A stretch of DNA of 64,000 bases from Bryobacterales bacterium. Its GTDB lineage: Bacteria > Acidobacteriota > Terriglobia > Bryobacterales > Bryobacteraceae. The stretch covers positions 26,948 through 90,947 of the forward strand of contig PMUP01000020.1 in NCBI GenBank assembly GCA_003166865.1. The letters are read 5' to 3'. Under the pieces are notes generated by a model, which saw only the letters and a list, made by a program, of their open reading frames with translations, was not told the DNA's origin and ran no database searches. A program made the position numbers and the translations under genes. Shown here piece after piece: positions 60,379-64,000 of the stretch (its first letter is position 1; every line of letters starts with the position of its first letter).

Positions 60379-61275
60379 TCAGTCGAACGGCAGGTCTTTG
60401 GGCGCGTTCACCGAACCGGCCAGGCCCGACCGGGCGAGGTAGGGGTACGGATTCACCGGCGTGCCGCCCATCCGCACTTCGTAATGCAGATGCGGAGAGG
60501 TAACACGGCCGCTGGCGCCGGAGCGTCCAATCACGTCGCCGCGCCGTACTTCCTGGCCAGGCACGATATCGAAGCGCGAGAGGTGGCCATAGTAGGTTTG
60601 CACTCCATTGCCATGGTCGACAATGATCAACCGGCCGTAGCCGCCTTCCCAGTCGGCATGCACCACGATGCCGTCGGCCGCCACGCGGACCGGCGTTCCC
60701 ATGGGAGCCTGGAGATCGACGCCCTTGTGGATGGCGCCCTCACCTGAAAACGGATCGGTGCGGCCGCCGAAGCCGCTCATTAATCGCCCTTCCACCGGCC
60801 AGAGGCTCGGCCGGACATGCGTTTGCCACTGCTTCGGATAGGTATGATACATCGCGGAGATGGTCGAGTTCTGCAGGAAATTATAGTTGTTGAGCGACTC
60901 GCGGAAGGTGGGCGCCAGCGCGGAACTACTGACCATGTCGGTGGAGCTTCCGGGCTTGCGCTTTAGACCGTAGGCGACCGAGACTTCGCCGGCGAAGTTT
61001 TCCAGTGTCGCCAACTGCTCGTTCTTTTGATTGGTGACGCGCTGCAGTTCCTGATACTTGACGCGGAGGGAATCCACTTCCTGGCGGAGCGAATTGTAAT
61101 GCGCCACTTTCCAACTCATGCGCAAATAGCTGGAAAGAAAAGCGAGCATGACGACGCAACTTACTATCGAGAGAACGAACCCAGCGTAGATCACTTTGTG
61201 CGGGACGTGTATGCGGCGGAGTCGCCCGTGCAGCGAGTGCGCTAGTACAACCACAAAGTAAGGCTGATGTGGCAT
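60379..61275 (-). CDS. M23-family peptidoglycan endopeptidase with membrane anchor
   Basis: The protein has 298 residues. A basic N-terminus, one membrane helix (VIYAGFVLSIVSCVVMLAFLSS, about 29-50) and a coiled coil (about 55-95, LRQEVDSLRVKYQELQRVTNQKNEQ) precede the LytM/M23 domain. Zinc ligands are visible in HKGVDLQAPMGTPV (H...D) and in SPHLHYEVR (HLH). It probably cuts peptide cross-bridges, or like EnvC/NlpD activates amidases; the complete zinc site favours real hydrolysis. It has its own upstream promoter. Confidence 0.92.
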   Translation of the reverse strand: MPHQPYFVVVLAHSLHGRLRRIHVPHKVIYAGFVLSIVSCVVMLAFLSSYLRMSWKVAHYNSLRQEVDSLRVKYQELQRVTNQKNEQLATLENFAGEVSVAYGLKRKPGSSTDMVSSSALAPTFRESLNNYNFLQNSTISAMYHTYPKQWQTHVRPSLWPVEGRLMSGFGGRTDPFSGEGAIHKGVDLQAPMGTPVRVAADGIVVHADWEGGYGRLIIVDHGNGVQTYYGHLSRFDIVPGQEVRRGDVIGRSGASGRVTSPHLHYEVRMGGTPVNPYPYLARSGLAGSVNAPKDLPFD

Positions 61276-61387
61276 GGATCTCCTTAGATTGATTCGGCAC
61301 GGCCCGGAAGAATGCTGCGGACGCGGGCGGGCCGTAGGCCGGAGATTGTCAACTAGGGAACGGGCCCTAGCCTCTTGGCAAAGGCTA

Positions 61388-61417
61388 AGGATAATTCATG
61401 TGAAGGACGAGTGTCAA
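61388..61417 (-). promoter_or_regulatory. Sigma-70-type promoter of the M23 peptidase gene
   Basis: On the minus strand TTGACA (61417-61412) and TATCCT (61393-61388) are 18 bases apart. Transcription would start near 61381, giving a leader of about 105 bases that includes the CTAGGG/CCCTAG hairpin at 61353-61370. Confidence 0.6.
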
Positions 61418-61670
61418 GGATCAGGAGAGTACCCTGGATTACGTTCTAGCGATGGGCCTGGCTCATCATCGCGCTGGCGCCGGATCGCAAATCGGCTTTG
61501 GCGGAGGCCAGATGCAAGATCAGTTTTCCAGACGCGTTCGGGCCGTACCTTAAGCGCTGCGGAGCAGCGCAGAAAACGGCCGCGCGTTTGGCGGTCCAGC
61601 CGGGGTCCACTGGACAGCCATGCGCAGGGCTTACCGAACTCTGACATGTCACACAAGTCCACAAAAACCC

Positions 61671-61699
61671 TTGACCTGCCGCCAGCTTTCTTATATACT
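61671..61699 (+). promoter_or_regulatory. Sigma-70-type promoter of the TonB-dependent receptor gene
   Basis: TTGACC (61671-61676) and TATACT (61694-61699) are separated by the ideal 17 bases. This is the best promoter match in the window. It predicts a leader of about 170 bases before the ATG at 61875. Confidence 0.65.
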
Positions 61700-61874
61700 C
61701 CATCACGATTCATTGTTCAGGCTTTGGGGTGATTGGTTCAACGAGATGACTCTAACTGGTTCCGCCTCCGCCACAGGTCTGAGTGCTCGCATCAGGGATT
61801 TATTTGTAGCTGATGGTGACAGTTTTTCCGTGTAAGAAAGATTGAGTTTTCCGCGTACGAAAAAGAGGTGAAGA

Positions 61875-64000
61875 ATGCGCTCTCTGTGGACTGCGTTTTG
61901 CTTGTCCTTCCTTGCTGTGGCCGCGTTTGCACAAACTGACCGTGGCACCATTACTGGCACTGTTTCCGACCCGGCAGGCGCCGTGGTCCCCAACGCACCG
62001 ATTGAAGCCAAGAACGTCGCTACGGACGCCGTATACGCAGGCGCGACTTCGGCCACTGGCAACTACACCATCGCCCAGCTACCGGCCGGCACCTACGATC
62101 TGACGGTCACGGTTCCGGGATTCAAGAAATATATTCGGACCGGCATCCTCGTCGAGGTGGCTGGCATCGACCGCATCGACGCAACGCTCGAGGTGGGCGC
62201 CCCGACGGAGTCCATCACCGTCAACGCCGAGACTCCCATGCTCAAGACCGAGAGCACCGAGGTGAGCTACAACATCCCCAGCTCAACCTTGGACGATCTT
62301 CCGATCCTCACCCTGTCTGGCGCGCCTTACGGTTTCGGGAACACCACCGGGCTGGGTAACATCAGGAACCCGCTGGCCGCGCTGGAACTGCTGCCGGGCG
62401 CCGATTTCACAACCGATAACACGCTGCGCATTAATGGGATGCCTTCCAGTTCGCAGACCATCAACATCGAAGGCCAGGATGCCAGCAACGGATTCTGGAA
62501 GCAGCTCACGCAGATCAATCAGGCGGGAGCGGATGCCATCCAGGAAGTCACCATCCAAACCAGTAATTTCGCGGCCGAGTATGGCCAGGCGGGTGGCGGT
62601 TACTTCAACTACACCATGAAGTCCGGCACGAACCGGCTGCATGGAAGCGGATTCGACTATTTGGTGAACACGGTCTTTAATGCGGGCTTGCCGTTCACCG
62701 TCAACCCGAACAATCCGAACGAGAACATCCGCAACCCGATCCACCAGAACGATTATGGCTTCACGCTCGGGGGGCCGATCGACATTCCCAAAGTTTACAA
62801 CGGTCACGACAAGACTTTCTTCTTCTTTAGCTTTGAACAGTTCCGTCAAACTAACGTCACCGATAATGCCATCGCGCAAGTTCCCAATGCAGCGGAACGC
62901 AGTGGAAATTTTGGCGGGGACATACCTCCTCCCTTTATTCCTGGGTTCAGTTGCAACGGCCCAGATCCGGCCGGCCAAATGGTGTGCCCGAATGAGATCT
63001 TCAATCCGACTACCCGGCGCGTGGTGAATGGCGCCACGGTGGAGAGTCCGTTCGCCAACAACACGATTCCGAAGAGCATGCTGGATCCCACGGCGTTGCT
63101 CATTCAAAATATGTTCCCGCTGCCCAATAACCCGTCGCCCGTGTTCAACTACTCCATCCCGGGCTTCTCGGATTTCCGCCATACGACCATTCCTTCCATC
63201 AAGATCGACGAATTGCTCAGTTCCAAGCTGAAGTTGTCTGGATACTATTCGGTGACCAAGACGTACTCTCCGGAGAACAATGGTTTTGAAGGTCAGTATT
63301 TACCCCTATCCGTCGCGACAGTCCAAAATTCATTGGCGCAGACCGTACGGCTCAACCTGGACGACACCGTCACGCCCACTCTATTGCTGCATTTCGGCGC
63401 GGGCCTCTTGCACACTACCAATCCCTCGGTCACACCCAATTACAGCGGCGCCTCCTCGCTGTACCCGGCCGGCGCTCCCTTCCCTTCGACCAACTTTCCC
63501 TATCTATCTGGACTGGGCGCCTCCGCGATTGGCATTTTTCCCGGATTCGATGGCGGCGGCCCGTTCCCCACCTTCAATACAGCCTCGTTCTTTGAAGCGC
63601 CGGGCGAGGAGGATATGAAGACGACCTTTAACGCCAGCGGGACTTGGATCAAAGGAAACCATACCTTCAAGCTGGGGGCGACGGCAATGTTTGAGGGTAT
63701 CCCGACAGTAACCACCAGCCGCGCCAACGGAGAATTTGAATTCGGCCAGGCCCAGACAGCCGATCCGGCGCAATTCGGCCAGCCTTATGCGAATTTCGCT
63801 AGTAGCGGACTGGGCTATGCCAGCTTCCTTCTGGGAGCGGCCGGCGGCCTGCAGGTCGCCCCGGCGGAGGAGGATACGCGGTTGGGCATGCATTCCTATG
63901 GGCTGTATCTCCAGGACAGTTGGAAAGTCACGCACACGCTGACGCTCGAACTCGGTCTGCGCTGGGATTACGCGACCCAATGGTCGGAAGAACACGGCCG
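61875..64000 (+). CDS. TonB-dependent receptor with N-terminal carboxypeptidase-regulatory-like domain (3' end beyond the window)
   Basis: The frame is open from ATG 61875 (GAGGTGA just upstream) to the right edge, 708 codons. A signal peptide (LWTAFCLSFLAVAAFA) precedes a CarboxypepD_reg-like Ig fold (GTITGTVSDPAGAVVPNAPI, ATGNYTIAQLPAGTYDLTV). Next come a plug-like domain (LELLPGADFTTDNTLRING, INIEGQDASNG, IQEVTIQTSNFAAEYGQAGG) and the start of a beta-barrel (GFTLGGPIDIPK, DKTFFFFSFEQFRQ, LGLRWDYATQWSEEHG). This Oar-like arrangement is abundant in Solibacter-type acidobacteria and usually has about 1000-1200 residues. It probably takes up large ligands such as polysaccharide or peptide fragments across the outer membrane; the substrate is unknown. 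Confidence 0.93.
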   Translation, partial: MRSLWTAFCLSFLAVAAFAQTDRGTITGTVSDPAGAVVPNAPIEAKNVATDAVYAGATSATGNYTIAQLPAGTYDLTVTVPGFKKYIRTGILVEVAGIDRIDATLEVGAPTESITVNAETPMLKTESTEVSYNIPSSTLDDLPILTLSGAPYGFGNTTGLGNIRNPLAALELLPGADFTTDNTLRINGMPSSSQTINIEGQDASNGFWKQLTQINQAGADAIQEVTIQTSNFAAEYGQAGGGYFNYTMKSGTNRLHGSGFDYLVNTVFNAGLPFTVNPNNPNENIRNPIHQNDYGFTLGGPIDIPKVYNGHDKTFFFFSFEQFRQTNVTDNAIAQVPNAAERSGNFGGDIPPPFIPGFSCNGPDPAGQMVCPNEIFNPTTRRVVNGATVESPFANNTIPKSMLDPTALLIQNMFPLPNNPSPVFNYSIPGFSDFRHTTIPSIKIDELLSSKLKLSGYYSVTKTYSPENNGFEGQYLPLSVATVQNSLAQTVRLNLDDTVTPTLLLHFGAGLLHTTNPSVTPNYSGASSLYPAGAPFPSTNFPYLSGLGASAIGIFPGFDGGGPFPTFNTASFFEAPGEEDMKTTFNASGTWIKGNHTFKLGATAMFEGIPTVTTSRANGEFEFGQAQTADPAQFGQPYANFASSGLGYASFLLGAAGGLQVAPAEEDTRLGMHSYGLYLQDSWKVTHTLTLELGLRWDYATQWSEEHG

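Larger units (their letters stand above)
61276..61874. other. 600-bp divergent intergenic region with two promoters
   Basis: This spacer separates the M23 peptidase (minus) from the TonB-dependent receptor (plus). It holds one promoter for each, a CTAGGG/CCCTAG hairpin (61353-61370) in the peptidase leader, and a 30-codon frame (61746-61835) in the receptor leader. The 250 bases between the promoters (about 61420-61670) show no gene or motif I can support. Confidence 0.6.

Noticed and set aside
1..64000. Search for tRNA, rRNA, insertion sequences and prophage genes
   Set aside because: Reading both strands I found no T-loop-like tRNA motif in a plausible cloverleaf, no rRNA-like stretch, no transposase or integrase and no flanking inverted repeats.

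Overview
The window is GC-rich, densely coded chromosomal DNA from a Gram-negative bacterium, most likely an acidobacterium of the Solibacter/Bryobacterales type. The evidence is two secreted proteins ending in the Solibacter C-terminal domain (TIGR03437 type), an acidobacterial duplicated orphan permease (ADOP) with its PadR partner, a TonB-dependent receptor with an N-terminal carboxypeptidase-regulatory-like domain, and lipid A/Kdo enzymes that imply an outer membrane. I see no rRNA, tRNA, CRISPR array, prophage or insertion sequence.

Layout. 1-5 kb: mreBC on the minus strand (mreC runs off the left edge), a beta-propeller lipoprotein, and an rsmE/flavin-oxidase-fold pair. 5-12.8 kb: a CHASE3 histidine kinase, ruvA-ruvB-folK, an AlkD-like gene behind lpxA, divergent lpxD, a protein that is only a histidine phosphoacceptor domain, and a VIT/CCC1 transporter. 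12.7-16.4 kb: uvrA and a two-gene HEPN module. 16.4-28 kb: an accessory stretch with an epoxide-hydrolase-like enzyme, a degenerate GGDEF protein, membrane proteins, a rhodanese, a 1140-residue Ig/BACON-like secreted protein and a DadA-like oxidase. 28-37.4 kb: long Rel (p)ppGpp enzyme, remnants of toxin-antitoxin-type genes, a Kdo hydroxylase divergent from lutABC, an OPT transporter and a Uma2 protein. 37.4-44 kb: an NfrB-like glycosyltransferase with a C-terminal MshEN c-di-GMP module, a TPR protein, a dihaem cytochrome c and an ICMT-like methyltransferase. 44-46.3 kb: VapBC and other defence-like small genes. 46.3-51.6 kb: a LysR regulator divergent from a tightly coupled leuABCD operon whose LeuA lacks the regulatory domain. 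51.6-64 kb: GlcG-like and SnoaL-like proteins, PadR-ADOP, a LytTR regulator beside a gene-fusion scar, a hybrid kinase/HD-GYP operon, an M23 peptidase and the start of a TonB-dependent receptor.

Themes. Envelope building recurs: MreBC, LpxA, LpxD, Kdo hydroxylase, M23 peptidase, NfrB-like transferase. Cyclic-di-GMP signalling appears three times: an intact HD-GYP phosphodiesterase, a catalytically degenerate GGDEF protein and an MshEN effector on a glycosyltransferase. Translational coupling by ATGA or TAATG overlaps is common: rsmE/PNPOx, lpxA/alkD, lutABC, leuBCD, vapBC, padR/ADOP, the LytTR pair, kinase/HD-GYP. The least explained items are the HEPN two-gene module (15659-16387), the stand-alone phosphoacceptor protein (11612-11920), and the out-of-frame join of a PQQ-dehydrogenase 5' end to a LytS-kinase 3' end near 56690.
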